Positions 33,961 to 43,141 of a DNA stretch of 64,000 nucleotides are shown here, piece by piece. A program made the position numbers and the translations under genes. Below the pieces are notes generated by a model, which saw only the letters and a program-made list of their open reading frames with translations, ran no database searches and was not told the DNA's origin. This DNA comes from Alkalihalophilus pseudofirmus (GTDB taxonomy: Bacteria; Bacillota; Bacilli; Bacillales; Bacillaceae_D), in the NCBI RefSeq assembly GCF_029094545.1, contig NZ_CP117835.1:538001-602000 (forward strand), written 5' to 3'. The stretch's first letter is position 1. Each line of letters starts with the position of its first letter.

Positions 33961-35733
33961 ATGAAATACCCTCAAGTGTGGGACTTAGAGACCTTCTTTA
34001 AAGGAGGCAGTGATTCTGAGGAATTTAAGACATTTGTACAAAAGGCAAATGAAATGAGCAAGGAGCTAAACGAAAGATTACAGCAATCCTTATCTCTTAA
34101 TGAGCTAGAATCTTTCATTCATGACCTTCAAACCTTAATGCAGCATGCTAGAGAAGCTGGAGCATTTGTCAGCTGTCTTACTGCGCAGGATGTGAAAGAT
34201 GAAAAGGCATCCCTTTGGCAAGGGAGCGTACAAGAGCTGTTTACTTCTGTACAAAATGTCACGGTAGGCTTAGAAGAAAAGTTAACAGATCTGACAGCAG
34301 ATGAGTGGACGGCTCTGATAAATACAGAATCTTTAAGGGAAATTGCCTTTAATCTAGAAGAAAAAAAGAAAGCAGCCGATGAAAAATTAAACCCTGCAGA
34401 GGAGAAGCTTGCTGCAGCTCTTGCTGTTGACGGGTACCATGCGTGGGGAACGGTATATAATCAAGCAGTGGGACGCATGCAGATTCCATTTGAAGAGAAC
34501 GGCGAAACCAAATTATTATCAGCAGGCCAGCTCCAAAACCGCCTGAATAGCGCAGATCGCAAAACAAGAGAGCAGGCATTTGATGTTTCTGAAGAGGCAT
34601 GGCAGAAAGAAGCCCCTTTATTCACATCCACTCTTAATCATCTAGCGGGTTTTCGCTTGAAATTGTACGAAGCAAGAGGCTGGGATCACGTATTAAAAGA
34701 ACCGCTAGATATTAATCGAATGAGCGAGAAGACGCTTAACGCGATGTGGGAAGCGATTAATGATAATAAACCGCGCTTTTATGAATTTATGAATCGTAAA
34801 GCAAAATTGCTTGGAGTCGAAAAGCTTGCGATGCATGATGTTCACGCACCGCTTCCGACCGAGGGGGATGCTTCTATTTCTTACGATGATGCTTGTGATT
34901 TAATTATTAAGCATTTTAATAAATTTAGTCCAAAGCTTGCGAGTTTCACTGAAGGAGCCCTGCGTGATGGCTGGGTAGAGGCAGAAGACCGAGCTGGTAA
35001 ACGTCCTGGCGGCTTTTGCACTTCGTTTGCTGTATCGAAACAATCTCGAATCTTCATGACCTATGACGGTTCTATGGCGAATGTGGCGACATTGGCTCAT
35101 GAGTTAGGTCATGCCTATCACAGTCATTGTTTAAAAACGAAGCAGCCGCTTGCACAGCGTTATGCAATGAATGTAGCAGAAACGGCTTCTACATTTGCAG
35201 AAACAATCGTAGCCGATGCTCTAGTAAATGAAGCGAAGGATGCGGATGTAAAACTTTCATTACTTGAAAATAAAGTAAACCGTGCGCTTGCTTTCTTTAT
35301 GAATATTCATGCCCGCTTCCTATTTGAAACGCGATTCTATGAGGCTCGTAAAGAGAAACTTGTATCTACTGGTGAACTAAATGCTTTAATGGAAGAGGCT
35401 CAGCGTGAAGCATATGGAAATCAGCTTGAAAATTACTCACCGACCTTCTGGGCATCTAAACTCCATTTCCATATTACAGGAGTCCCTTTTTACAACTTCC
35501 CATATACGTTTGGCTACTTGTTCAGTATGGGAATCTATAAGCGTGCACTAGAAGCGGGAAGATCATTTGAAGATGATTATATATCCTTGCTTGAAGATAC
35601 AGCGAGTATGAATGTAGAAGAGCTTGCTATGAAGCATCTACAAGCAGACCTCACTACAAAAGAATTCTGGCAGGAAGCAATTGACCTCGTTTTAGCTGAT
35701 GTAGACGAATTTATGAGATTAACAGATAAATAA
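33961..35733 (+). CDS. M3-family oligoendopeptidase (PepF-related)
   Basis: Cytoplasmic zinc metallopeptidase that degrades short peptides. HELGH at residues 380-384 is the HExxH zinc motif, followed by the third ligand Glu in NVAETASTFAE about 25 residues later. 590 residues, mostly helical, as in the shorter PepF/M3B clade. No signal peptide. CAAGGAGG ribosome site. Monocistronic, with a terminator directly after it. Confidence 0.9.
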   Translation: MKYPQVWDLETFFKGGSDSEEFKTFVQKANEMSKELNERLQQSLSLNELESFIHDLQTLMQHAREAGAFVSCLTAQDVKDEKASLWQGSVQELFTSVQNVTVGLEEKLTDLTADEWTALINTESLREIAFNLEEKKKAADEKLNPAEEKLAAALAVDGYHAWGTVYNQAVGRMQIPFEENGETKLLSAGQLQNRLNSADRKTREQAFDVSEEAWQKEAPLFTSTLNHLAGFRLKLYEARGWDHVLKEPLDINRMSEKTLNAMWEAINDNKPRFYEFMNRKAKLLGVEKLAMHDVHAPLPTEGDASISYDDACDLIIKHFNKFSPKLASFTEGALRDGWVEAEDRAGKRPGGFCTSFAVSKQSRIFMTYDGSMANVATLAHELGHAYHSHCLKTKQPLAQRYAMNVAETASTFAETIVADALVNEAKDADVKLSLLENKVNRALAFFMNIHARFLFETRFYEARKEKLVSTGELNALMEEAQREAYGNQLENYSPTFWASKLHFHITGVPFYNFPYTFGYLFSMGIYKRALEAGRSFEDDYISLLEDTASMNVEELAMKHLQADLTTKEFWQEAIDLVLADVDEFMRLTDK

Positions 35734-35739
35734 TAGACA

Positions 35740-35772
35740 GAACCAAGGAGATGATTTCCTTGGTTCTTTTAA
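35740..35772 (+). terminator. Terminator after the M3 peptidase
   Basis: GAACCAAGGA (35740-35749) with TCCTTGGTTC (35757-35766), then TTTTAATTT. Confidence 0.85.
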
Positions 35773-35909
35773 TTTCTCTTAAAACAGGACTTTATTACCG
35801 GTAAAATAGGTAACAAAAATAACTATTTATTGAGAGGTTATGGTACTATATATTTGCAATCGATTAAATTCAACAAATATTGCGAAAAAATGGGGGATGA
35901 GAGAAGCCG

Positions 35910-37607
35910 ATGAAAAGGGGATCAGTAGCTCAAAAAATGATAGCAGGGTTTGTGGTGGTAGCTATCATATTCAGTATTGCTAGTGTTTTTTCATACATAA
36001 ATGTTAAAAATGTTGATCAATCATATCAGGAGTTAACTGGTTTTGTGCGAGATCTTGAAGTAACGACCCTTCGTATGGAAAGTAATTTAAATCGTACGAG
36101 CAGTAATTTACGAGGATATTTATTAACAGGTGAACGTGAGATGCTTGAGCGGTTTTATGATTATAACCGACAAGTGAATCTCTACATAGAAGAGTTGCAG
36201 CAACTCGTACCTGATGGTGAGACTGCTGGGCGGATGGAGCTTCTTGAGGAATTAAATGCAAGCTATTTACAACTGTCTAATACTGCAATTAATCAATTTC
36301 AGCTTAATCCTGAAGGAGCAATTGCAATCGTCAATAATGAAGTCCAGCCGATCGCGAGAGATATGATTAACGAAGCGGACCAATTTACTGCACAAATTCA
36401 AGATTACCGAGCAGAACGGGCATCAGCTATTGCTAGTGAGGTAAGAAATGCGATTGTGTTAACAGTTGTAATTAGTATTGTGGCCTTCTTAGTTGCAATT
36501 GGGATTGGTATTGCCTTATCAATGCTGTTGACAAAGCCATTAAAAGAAATGAAATCCGCTGCTGAGAGAATGGCAAATGGAGATTTGACTGTTAATACAG
36601 CAAGAGTGAGAGGGAATGATGAGATCGCAGCGCTATCTGCTTCCTTTGCTGTGATGCAAGAACAGCTGCGTACACTTGTGGGCCAGCTTTTATACAATTC
36701 AGATCAAGTGGCAGCAGCATCTGAGGAACTCTCAGCAAGTGCTGAACAGACTTCAAGAGCAACCGAACATACAGCGTCGGCTATCGAGAGGATTGCGAAA
36801 GGCAGTGACGATCAATTAGCTACAGCGGCAAAAAGTAATACTTTATTAGGTGAAGTTTCATCTAGTGTAGAAGAAATGGCTGTAAGTACTGCTGCAGTTG
36901 AGGAACAGTCCGAAAAATCTCGTCAGTATGCTGCAGATGGGGGCAAGCTTGTCCGTGAGACCGTCGACAAAATGAAAGCAATCGATCAATCTGTCAAAGA
37001 TTCAGATAAGGCGATTCAAGGAATGTCTACTAAGGCAGAGGAGATTGGAGGCATTTTGGATGTGATCCGCGGGATTGCAGATCAGACGAATTTGCTTGCA
37101 TTAAATGCAGCAATTGAAGCAGCGAGAGCAGGGGAGCATGGAAGAGGCTTTGCGGTTGTAGCAGATGAAGTGAGAAAACTTGCTGAACAATCTTCAGACA
37201 GTACGTTGAAAATTAATGATCTTATTTCTGAAATGCAAAATGAAACAAAACATTCTGTTACCATGATGGGGCTTGTAAAAGAAGAGGTACAGGAAGGACT
37301 TGTTACGGCAAATGATACCGATCGTAAATTTACAGCGATTAGCGAGGCCATTGAATTAATGAACGAGCAGATCGAACAAATCAATGATACTGCTCAAACA
37401 ATGGCTGAGAGATCAGAGGTTGTCTCATATTCTGTAAATGAGATGACGGATATTGCCAAAGAATCATCAGAGCACAGTTCGACAGTAAGTGCTTCGGCTC
37501 AAGAAACATTGGCATCGATGGAAGAAGTAACGTCTTCTGCTCATGCGCTGACAACAATGGCCGAAGAGCTGCAGCAGCTTGTGAAAACATTTAAAATTGA
37601 TCGTTAA
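35910..37607 (+). CDS. Methyl-accepting chemotaxis protein
   Basis: Transmembrane chemoreceptor, 565 residues. First membrane segment about 10-30; an extracellular helical sensor about 31-180 resembling CHASE3 ([23 protein letters not shown]); second membrane segment about 185-208; HAMP about 210-262. Then comes the long cytoplasmic coiled coil, with the conserved signalling tip [20 protein letters not shown] near residue 385. Monocistronic. The ligand is unknown. No other chemotaxis gene lies nearby. Confidence 0.93.
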   Translation: MKRGSVAQKMIAGFVVVAIIFSIASVFSYINVKNVDQSYQELTGFVRDLEVTTLRMESNLNRTSSNLRGYLLTGEREMLERFYDYNRQVNLYIEELQQLVPDGETAGRMELLEELNASYLQLSNTAINQFQLNPEGAIAIVNNEVQPIARDMINEADQFTAQIQDYRAERASAIASEVRNAIVLTVVISIVAFLVAIGIGIALSMLLTKPLKEMKSAAERMANGDLTVNTARVRGNDEIAALSASFAVMQEQLRTLVGQLLYNSDQVAAASEELSASAEQTSRATEHTASAIERIAKGSDDQLATAAKSNTLLGEVSSSVEEMAVSTAAVEEQSEKSRQYAADGGKLVRETVDKMKAIDQSVKDSDKAIQGMSTKAEEIGGILDVIRGIADQTNLLALNAAIEAARAGEHGRGFAVVADEVRKLAEQSSDSTLKINDLISEMQNETKHSVTMMGLVKEEVQEGLVTANDTDRKFTAISEAIELMNEQIEQINDTAQTMAERSEVVSYSVNEMTDIAKESSEHSSTVSASAQETLASMEEVTSSAHALTTMAEELQQLVKTFKIDR

Positions 37608-37614
37608 TACGTAA

Positions 37615-37650
37615 GAAGAAGCTGTCCCGCTTAGGAGCAGCTTCTTTCGT
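37615..37650 (+). terminator. Terminator of the chemoreceptor gene
   Basis: GAAGAAGCTG pairs with CAGCTTCTTTC across a loop that itself has CC/GG pairs. Confidence 0.8.
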
Positions 37651-37668
37651 TTGATCCATGGGAAGAGG

Positions 37669-37819
37669 CGCATATCCTCAGTCAATGAATACAATTCCAA
37701 TTCACACGGACGCATAAATTGGTTGAAGCGACGCAATACGAAGAGATAGGCGCAATTTAGCCCGTAAACGACGCAATACCTCGAAACATGCACGCATTGA
37801 GCTCCTCAACGGACGCATA
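37669..37819 (-). repeat. 21-bp-period degenerate repeat array 2
   Basis: The motif CGCAAT (complement ATTGCG) or a close variant starts at 37669, 37690, 37711, 37732, 37751, 37772, 37793 and 37814: steps 21, 21, 21, 19, 21, 21, 21. Only about 8 bases (GACGCAAT) are kept per unit. It fills the gap between the convergent chemoreceptor and cydB-type genes. Confidence 0.88.
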
Positions 37820-37913
37820 AACAAGGTAAAAACTTATAATTGGTCACGTGCCAATCTGATTCTACACATGCTAGCTAGCGCGGGCACTTCCTTTTCAGAT
37901 GGGGTATTAAATG

Positions 37914-38942
37914 TTAGCCCTCTTGCTTCAAATAACGTTTATCTTTCATGAATAATCTCCAGAAGAAAATGAAGATCGGCACAAGCACCGCCATCCCCAC
38001 CCCGTATCCAATCAGAAGCAGACCAAACATCGTGTCGTTTGTAAACGCATCATAAATTGTGACATCAGGATAGAGGAAATAAGGCATGTGGGCGGACCCG
38101 TAAGCAAAGCTTGCAAGGCCGAACTGGGCAGCAATTAAAAGGACAGCTGCTCTAGGTTGCCCTACACTTACTTTTTTTGACGGCCACCAAAGCGCACTGT
38201 ACCCTATGCTGAATGCTAACAAGGATAGCGAGAACAAAAGCCATTCGTTCGCCATATTTTCAAACATCCAGAATGCTTCAGGAATTAACGTGAAAATCGC
38301 AGCGACTGCAAACGCCAGAGTAATCGGACCAAGAATAATCGCATTTTTTCTATACACATGGTAGGTCTCTTCAGAATTGGCTTCTCTTGCATAATCACTT
38401 AATAATAGTGAAGATAAAAACAGCTCTGTACTAATTCCAAAGCCAAGGTGAGTGTAGAAGGTAGGGCTTGTGAAAAGCTGGTTCACTAATACATATTGCC
38501 TGTCTCCTACTGTCTCTACAAAGCCGCCGATTGCTGCAGGCAGTATACTAATAAGCAGGGCTGGAATTAATAAGCCGGTCACACCTGAGATGATGACAAG
38601 CATATTCGTATATTTCTGTACGGAATATGAATACACCATAAAGGCACTCCGGATCGTTAACAGAATTAACACCAGGCAAAAAGGAACGATCATAATTGTA
38701 CCTAGTGAAGAGGCAGCTCCTGGAAAGAAACCGACAAGAGCCACGACAAGGAGTACTAAAAAAACATTCGTTACTTCCCATGAAGGTGAGAGATACCTAT
38801 TCGCAATACTTGCAGCTTTTGTGTCCGTTCGCTTACGATAAAACATCGCCCAGAAACCTGCGCCAAAATCAATAGAGCCTGCAATGGCGTAGACAAATAA
38901 GAACACCCACAAAATGATAATGGCAATATAGACATTTTCCAT
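37914..38942 (-). CDS. cydB: Cytochrome bd-type quinol oxidase subunit II
   Basis: Subunit II of a cytochrome bd-type terminal oxidase (YthB/CIO-like). 342 residues with about eight to nine membrane segments; IILWVFLFVYAIAGSIDFGAGFWAMF at the N-terminus is the family signature. The second gene of a two-gene operon, 31 bp after subunit I, with AAGGGAG ahead of the ATG. The enzyme reduces oxygen to water with quinol electrons and no proton pumping. Confidence 0.9.
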   Translation of the reverse strand: MENVYIAIIILWVFLFVYAIAGSIDFGAGFWAMFYRKRTDTKAASIANRYLSPSWEVTNVFLVLLVVALVGFFPGAASSLGTIMIVPFCLVLILLTIRSAFMVYSYSVQKYTNMLVIISGVTGLLIPALLISILPAAIGGFVETVGDRQYVLVNQLFTSPTFYTHLGFGISTELFLSSLLLSDYAREANSEETYHVYRKNAIILGPITLAFAVAAIFTLIPEAFWMFENMANEWLLFSLSLLAFSIGYSALWWPSKKVSVGQPRAAVLLIAAQFGLASFAYGSAHMPYFLYPDVTIYDAFTNDTMFGLLLIGYGVGMAVLVPIFIFFWRLFMKDKRYLKQEG

Positions 38943-38973
38943 CTTTTAAACTCCCTTCTATTTAAAGCATGAT

Positions 38974-40317
38974 TTAAGCTGTAGGTGTCGTCGAATGCAG
39001 CTCGTGAGTGACAGGATTTCTCTTGAAATAAAAATACATGACAAGACCAGTCAGTACGAGCAAGCTCAAATAAAGAGTCAGGAATAAAAAGAAGAGCATG
39101 CCTAAGTTTCCGGAATTTGTCGCGGCTTCGGCTGTTCTTTGCACTCCGAAAATCGTCCAAGGCTGTCTGCCGGTACAGCTGAAAATCCAACCCGTTTCAA
39201 TGCCGATCATTGAAAGCGGTCCGCATAACACAAGTGCTCCTAAAAGCCATTTTGGAAATGCTTTTTGTTTTTTTCTTCCCAAAAACCAAATGACCCAAAA
39301 GATACCGGCAAGTCCTAACAGAACGGTCCCAATCCCAACCATGACATTAAATAACGTATGGACGAATAAAGGCGGCCACTCATCCCGAGGAAAGTCGTTT
39401 AATCCTTGGACTACCCCGTCGGTTGAACCAGTCGCAAGCCAGCTTAGCATCCCTGGAATTTCAATTCCTCCAATCACTCGTCCTGCTTCAGGATCCGGAG
39501 TGCCTAGTATGGCAAGCGGTGCATTGTCCTGTGTTTCAAACAATCCTTCAGCCGCAGCCAGTTTCACAGGTATTTCTTCATGCAGCATGATTGCTGTGTC
39601 ATGGCCGTTATTAGCCGTGTAAAATGACATAGCGAGGGCGACACCAAGCGAGAGCATCAGCCCTTTCTTGTGATAGGTTGTTTCACGAGCAGTTAACCCT
39701 CCGCGAAACAGCTTATACGCAGCAACAGAACCTAACATAAAGGCGCCAGTCATATAAGCGCTTCCCAGTACATGCATAGCCGTTACATAAATACTGGGAT
39801 TGAATACAGCTTCAAGAGGGCGGACATTTGAAACGACTCCATCTACATAATCAAACCCCCTCGGCGTATTCATCCAGGCATGCGCATCAGTAATTAATAC
39901 AGCAGAAGCCGTCGCCCCTAATGCGACAAAGAATACAGTGATAATCCGCATTGTGGGAGAGAGGCGGTCTGCAGCATACACGTAAATAGACAGAAAGAGA
40001 GCTTCGATAAAGAAGGCAAAGATCTCAATTTGAAACGGCAGGGCAATGACTTGTCCGACAATTTCCATATAGCCCGGCCATAATAAAGACAGCATGACAG
40101 CTACGATTGTTCCTGATGGGATCGCGACTCCAAGCAAGATCGCCACACCTTTTGTCCATCTTTTGGCAAGTAACCCGTAGTCCTCGTCTTTTTTGATCAG
40201 CCGTAGTATTTCAGCCAGCAGTATCATTAATGTGATCCCAACACCTAGTGTGGCAAAAATAATATGAAAGGCCATTGATGATCCGAATAAGCTACGTGCT
40301 AATAGTACATTATCCAT
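38974..40317 (-). CDS. cydA: Cytochrome bd-type quinol oxidase subunit I
   Basis: Heme-bearing subunit I. 447 residues with about nine membrane segments. The N-terminal segment ends with the conserved His in SMAFHIIFATLGVGI; GRQPWTIFGVQRTAEA is the signature near residue 390; the Met ligand region is also present. The quinol loop is short, as in the cyanide-insensitive/YthA subgroup rather than E. coli CydA. No cydCD assembly genes are in the window. AAGGGAAC ribosome site. Confidence 0.92.
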   Translation of the reverse strand: MDNVLLARSLFGSSMAFHIIFATLGVGITLMILLAEILRLIKKDEDYGLLAKRWTKGVAILLGVAIPSGTIVAVMLSLLWPGYMEIVGQVIALPFQIEIFAFFIEALFLSIYVYAADRLSPTMRIITVFFVALGATASAVLITDAHAWMNTPRGFDYVDGVVSNVRPLEAVFNPSIYVTAMHVLGSAYMTGAFMLGSVAAYKLFRGGLTARETTYHKKGLMLSLGVALAMSFYTANNGHDTAIMLHEEIPVKLAAAEGLFETQDNAPLAILGTPDPEAGRVIGGIEIPGMLSWLATGSTDGVVQGLNDFPRDEWPPLFVHTLFNVMVGIGTVLLGLAGIFWVIWFLGRKKQKAFPKWLLGALVLCGPLSMIGIETGWIFSCTGRQPWTIFGVQRTAEAATNSGNLGMLFFLFLTLYLSLLVLTGLVMYFYFKRNPVTHELHSTTPTA

Positions 40318-40420
40318 CTAGTTCGTTCCCTTCTAGCTGATGTAAGTCCATCACAGTAGTATGTAGCGCTGTCATTACTTTGTGTCAGGGTTAATGGAAT
40401 TATGCACTATATTTTCCAGC

Positions 40421-40478
40421 ATAAAAAAACCACCTCATCCATTCAGAAGCAATACACTGAATAATGGACAGGTGGTTT
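40421..40478 (-). terminator. Terminator of the FbpB-like gene
   Basis: AAACCACCT (40427-40435) with AGGTGGTTT (40470-40478), extended inward by CCATT/AATGG; minus-strand tail TTTTTTTAT. It lies 7 bp past the stop. Confidence 0.85.
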
Positions 40479-40484
40479 ATATAT

Positions 40485-40625
40485 TTATGAATGTTTAATT
40501 TTTTGTGAAGCAATCTTTTTCTCTTCTAGCCGCTTCTCAAGCTTATCGAGAAATTCAGGGTCATTTAGTAATTGTTTTTTATTTTCAAGTACTAATTTAT
40601 CAAAATTAACCGTTTGACGTCTCAT
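40485..40625 (-). CDS. FbpB-like small basic protein
   Basis: A 46-residue basic, helical peptide (MRRQTVNFDKLVLENKKQLL...), resembling the Fur-regulated basic protein FbpB family by its N-terminal arginines, the F-x-x-LV-x-E-N-K-x-x-L core, a 'ND/NE' turn and LEKRLEEK. In B. subtilis FbpB works with the small RNA FsrA in iron sparing. The start has AAGGA about 10 bases upstream, and a strong terminator follows. I see no clear Fur box upstream, so iron control here is unproven. Confidence 0.65.
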   Translation of the reverse strand: MRRQTVNFDKLVLENKKQLLNDPEFLDKLEKRLEEKKIASQKIKHS

Positions 40626-40822
40626 TTAGCACCATTCCTTATACATTTTATTAACAAGGGGGTAAAACCTTGCTGTACAGTAATTATAACAAGAAAAAGA
40701 CGTATATACAGGTTAAATTGTTACAATTTTTTGATAAAGGTGAAAAATGACGGATGATGTCGAACATTTCTATTGATTCATTTGAACGCATAGGATGGTA
40801 AAAACGTGGAAAGGGTGTTGGA

Positions 40823-41248
40823 ATGGACAGATCTGCGTTTAGACAAACGATAGAAGTGAATGAGATGTTAGAGGATTTGATGGAGACGGAGAGTTCAGAT
40901 GTATTGATGATTGATTATCTCTCTGTTATTTCTCCTAGTGAGCAAGCTTCTTTTTTATGGAAGCAAATATTAGAAAGCAGAAGAAGACATTATGATTGGC
41001 TTAGGAGCGTGTATTATCAACTAAACGGAAGGTGGCCGGAGGTGGATCAAGAAATTTTTAGACGTCCTTCTTCATATGAGGAAGGACTTACAACCCAATT
41101 GACAAGAACAGAAAGAAGAAAACTCCATATGCAGAGTTTAATGAATCAGATGCTATATGCATCCGTATATTTCAGTCAATCCCTTCAAATTATTTATAAT
41201 CAATTGTTGTATGAAGAATTGTTGCTTAGACATCTTAGACGGTTCTAA
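40823..41248 (+). CDS. Ferritin-like-fold protein, probably degenerate
   Basis: All-helical 141-residue protein. ILESRRRHYDWLRSVYYQLNG resembles the second helix of small rubrerythrin/ferritin-like proteins in Bacillus, and SSYEEGL is typical of the loop that follows. The E-x-x-x-H type ligands are only partly kept, and the last helices (LHMQSLMNQMLYASVYF) lack acidic ligands, so metal binding is doubtful. Monocistronic, with a strong terminator. The assignment is tentative. Confidence 0.6.
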   Translation: MDRSAFRQTIEVNEMLEDLMETESSDVLMIDYLSVISPSEQASFLWKQILESRRRHYDWLRSVYYQLNGRWPEVDQEIFRRPSSYEEGLTTQLTRTERRKLHMQSLMNQMLYASVYFSQSLQIIYNQLLYEELLLRHLRRF

Positions 41249-41251
41249 AAG

Positions 41252-41286
41252 GAGCATATCATCTCACCATGATATGCTCTTTTTGT
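41252..41286 (+). terminator. Terminator of the ferritin-like gene
   Basis: Perfect 11-bp stem GAGCATATCAT/ATGATATGCTC followed by TTTTTG. Confidence 0.9.
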
Positions 41287-41318
41287 TCATTCTAGAACTG
41301 GAAAAAATTAATTTTGAA

Positions 41319-41332
41319 TGTAAGCGCTTACC
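41319..41332. promoter_or_regulatory. cre site (CcpA binding)
   Basis: TGTAAGCGCTTACC matches the cre consensus TGWAANCGNTNWCA at all but the last base. Its centre is about 57 bp upstream of the predicted start of the next promoter, a position known for CcpA activation (ackA-like). Confidence 0.7.
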
Positions 41333-41346
41333 ATAAAAAATAGGTG

Positions 41347-41375
41347 TTTACAAGAGGTTGTTTAATTGTTAGAAT
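41347..41375 (+). promoter_or_regulatory. Promoter of the 48-aa gene
   Basis: TTTACA (41347-41352), 17 bp, TAGAAT (41370-41375): five of six matches in each box. The leader of about 108 bases contains the imperfect hairpin AACCCA...TGGGTT (41409-41449). Confidence 0.7.
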
Positions 41376-41489
41376 ATTTTTAACATTTAAAGAAAGTTCA
41401 TTGGATTAACCCATTCGTTAGTTGAACGATTGTTCGACAGCTGGGTTTATTCCCAAAATACACAGAGAAACGTATAGGAGGAGAGAGGC

Positions 41490-41636
41490 ATGACAGTATC
41501 AGAAAAGAAGAAATTTGAGGATCTACAAAGGAAGATTGAAAGTCTTACTCATGAGTTAAATGAATTAAAGAAAGTTCAACAAGAAGGCTTTGAGCCTCTT
41601 GAAACAGATCATTTTCTTACACAAGCTTACAATTAA
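41490..41636 (+). CDS. Small coiled-coil protein, 48 aa
   Basis: MTVSEKKKFEDLQRKIESLT and onward gives a heptad-like amphipathic helix of about 30 residues, then an acidic tail ending HFLTQAYN. I do not recognise it. Strong AGGAGGAGAG ribosome site, a good promoter with an upstream cre site, and a terminator right after the stop show it is a real gene, probably translated at high level. It may bind another protein through the coiled coil; there is no direct hint of function. Confidence 0.75.
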   Translation: MTVSEKKKFEDLQRKIESLTHELNELKKVQQEGFEPLETDHFLTQAYN

Positions 41637-41645
41637 TGTTAAGAT

Positions 41646-41682
41646 GAAGATGTTTAACAGCTGTTAAGCATCTTCTTTTTAT
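41646..41682 (+). terminator. Terminator of the 48-aa gene
   Basis: GAAGATG and TTAAC pair with GTTAA and CATCTTC across AGCT, followed by TTTTT. Confidence 0.85.
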
Positions 41683-41706
41683 TATGTTAATGGAAGGAGT
41701 ATTGTG

Positions 41707-42666
41707 ATGACCGTCAAGACCGAGAAAATTCATTGTATAACGATACCTACGCCTTTTCTTGTAGGTCCTGTGAATTGTTACCTCATTGAAGGCGCTGTCC
41801 TTACTTTAGTAGATACAGGCCCCAAAACAGAGGAAGGATTAAACGTTTTAAAATCTCGAATTAAAGAAATTGGCTACATGATGAATGATATTGAACAAAT
41901 TGTTCTCACTCATCATCACCCTGATCATGTTGGGCTCACTGCTTCATTTCCTCATGCTAAAGTGATCGGGCATAAATTAAATCAGCTGTGGTTGTCGCGA
42001 GACCGGGTGTTTTTTGAGCAGTATGCCAGCTATTTCAAAACCTTTTATATGCAGCACGGCCTAAATGAAAATCAGTTAAAAGTCATTGAACGTTCGTCAT
42101 TAGGTTATCTACATTTTGTTGACCGAACCAATGTAGATATTTTCATCAGTGAAGGCGATACGCTCCCTGGATTGCCTCATTGGCAGGTAGTGGAAACACC
42201 AGGTCATGCGCAAAGTCATTTATTTTTTATTAGAGACACTGACCGTATGGCCATAGGAGGAGATGTCTTATTAGCATCTGTTTCTTCAAATGCCTTGCTT
42301 GAAGCCCCTTTAGATGGAGAAGAGAGGCCGAAAACATTATTACAATACCGCGATTCTCTTCAAAAGTTAAAAGACCTTGATATTAAAGAACTTTATACAG
42401 GACATGGAGAAAAAATTAAGGACGTAGCAACTTTAGTAGACAAACGCTTAGCTTCTCAAGAGGAACGAGCGAAAGTTATTTATGGCCACTTAAAAGAAGG
42501 TCCGATGACAGTCAATGAGCTGGGTGCAAAGATGTTTGGCAGAAGCCATGAAAAACAGCCGGAATTAACATTTTCTGAAGTGTTCGGGCACCTTGATTTA
42601 TTAGCACAGGATGATTTAGTGTCTGAGATCAATGATGGAGATTTTATTTATTTTAAAGCAAAATGA
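41707..42666 (+). CDS. Metallo-beta-lactamase-fold hydrolase (YqjP-like)
   Basis: A 319-residue enzyme with the zinc motif THHHPDHVGL near residue 76, later ligands in ETPGHAQSHLFF and GGDVLL, and TGHGEKI near 235. A C-terminal winged-helix-like tail (about 255-319) is typical of the glyoxalase-II/LACTB2-like group and of B. subtilis YqjP. The reaction, thioester or phosphoester hydrolysis, is unknown. The ATG at 41707 is 7 bases from GGAAGGAG; a GTG one codon earlier is less well placed. It may be reached by read-through from the cre-controlled promoter upstream. Confidence 0.82.
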   Translation: MTVKTEKIHCITIPTPFLVGPVNCYLIEGAVLTLVDTGPKTEEGLNVLKSRIKEIGYMMNDIEQIVLTHHHPDHVGLTASFPHAKVIGHKLNQLWLSRDRVFFEQYASYFKTFYMQHGLNENQLKVIERSSLGYLHFVDRTNVDIFISEGDTLPGLPHWQVVETPGHAQSHLFFIRDTDRMAIGGDVLLASVSSNALLEAPLDGEERPKTLLQYRDSLQKLKDLDIKELYTGHGEKIKDVATLVDKRLASQEERAKVIYGHLKEGPMTVNELGAKMFGRSHEKQPELTFSEVFGHLDLLAQDDLVSEINDGDFIYFKAK

Positions 42667-42784
42667 ATGGTCAATCATTCATTATATAACTAAGATTTAA
42701 TTATTCAGACAACATTCGTTTCTATTTCAGCTCAATTATTGGTAAAATAATGAGAAAGAGCATTTACTTAAGGAGGAAGTTGTA

Positions 42785-43141
42785 ATGGAAACGGAAAAAA
42801 AAGGGTGCCAGTCGCTTTGCAAAGGTTTATGGATTGGCGGGGCTGTTGCATTAACGATTGTACTCGCAAAAAAAGAATGGCGTCAAAAACTTAAAGAAGA
42901 AGTAACTGATTTAAAAGAAGGCACAACAGAAGCGGTGACATTTATCCGTGATAATCGCCAGCAGATTTTTGATCAAGTGCGTGAAACAGCTACAGAAGTT
43001 TCTCAAGTTATCCGTGATATATCAGAAGATGTTAAAAAACTTTCTGAGACTGCAGCTCACCTGAAGGAAAGTTCAGAAGAGATTATTCAAGCAACGAAGG
43101 AAGCTGCCGAAGAAGTAAAGCAACTTAAAAATAAAGAATAA
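42785..43141 (+). CDS. YtxH-domain membrane-anchored stress protein
   Basis: A 118-residue protein with one N-terminal hydrophobic segment (GLWIGGAVALTIVLA, about residues 14-29), then a long charged amphipathic helix with repeated spacing of hydrophobics, the YtxH/gas-vesicle-like pattern often seen in general-stress proteins. AAGGAGG ribosome site. I looked for a SigB promoter (GTTT-N14-GGGTAT) and did not find a credible one. Function is unknown. Confidence 0.72.
   Translation: METEKKGCQSLCKGLWIGGAVALTIVLAKKEWRQKLKEEVTDLKEGTTEAVTFIRDNRQQIFDQVRETATEVSQVIRDISEDVKKLSETAAHLKESSEEIIQATKEAAEEVKQLKNKE

Noticed and set aside
35780-35804. SigD promoter (TAAA and ACCGGTAA) ahead of the chemoreceptor
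   Set aside because: The boxes match fairly well, but the 13-bp spacer is shorter than the usual 14-16.
42710-42760. SigB promoter ahead of the YtxH-like gene
   Set aside because: GTTT and GGTAAA words exist, but their spacing (~19 bp) is wrong.
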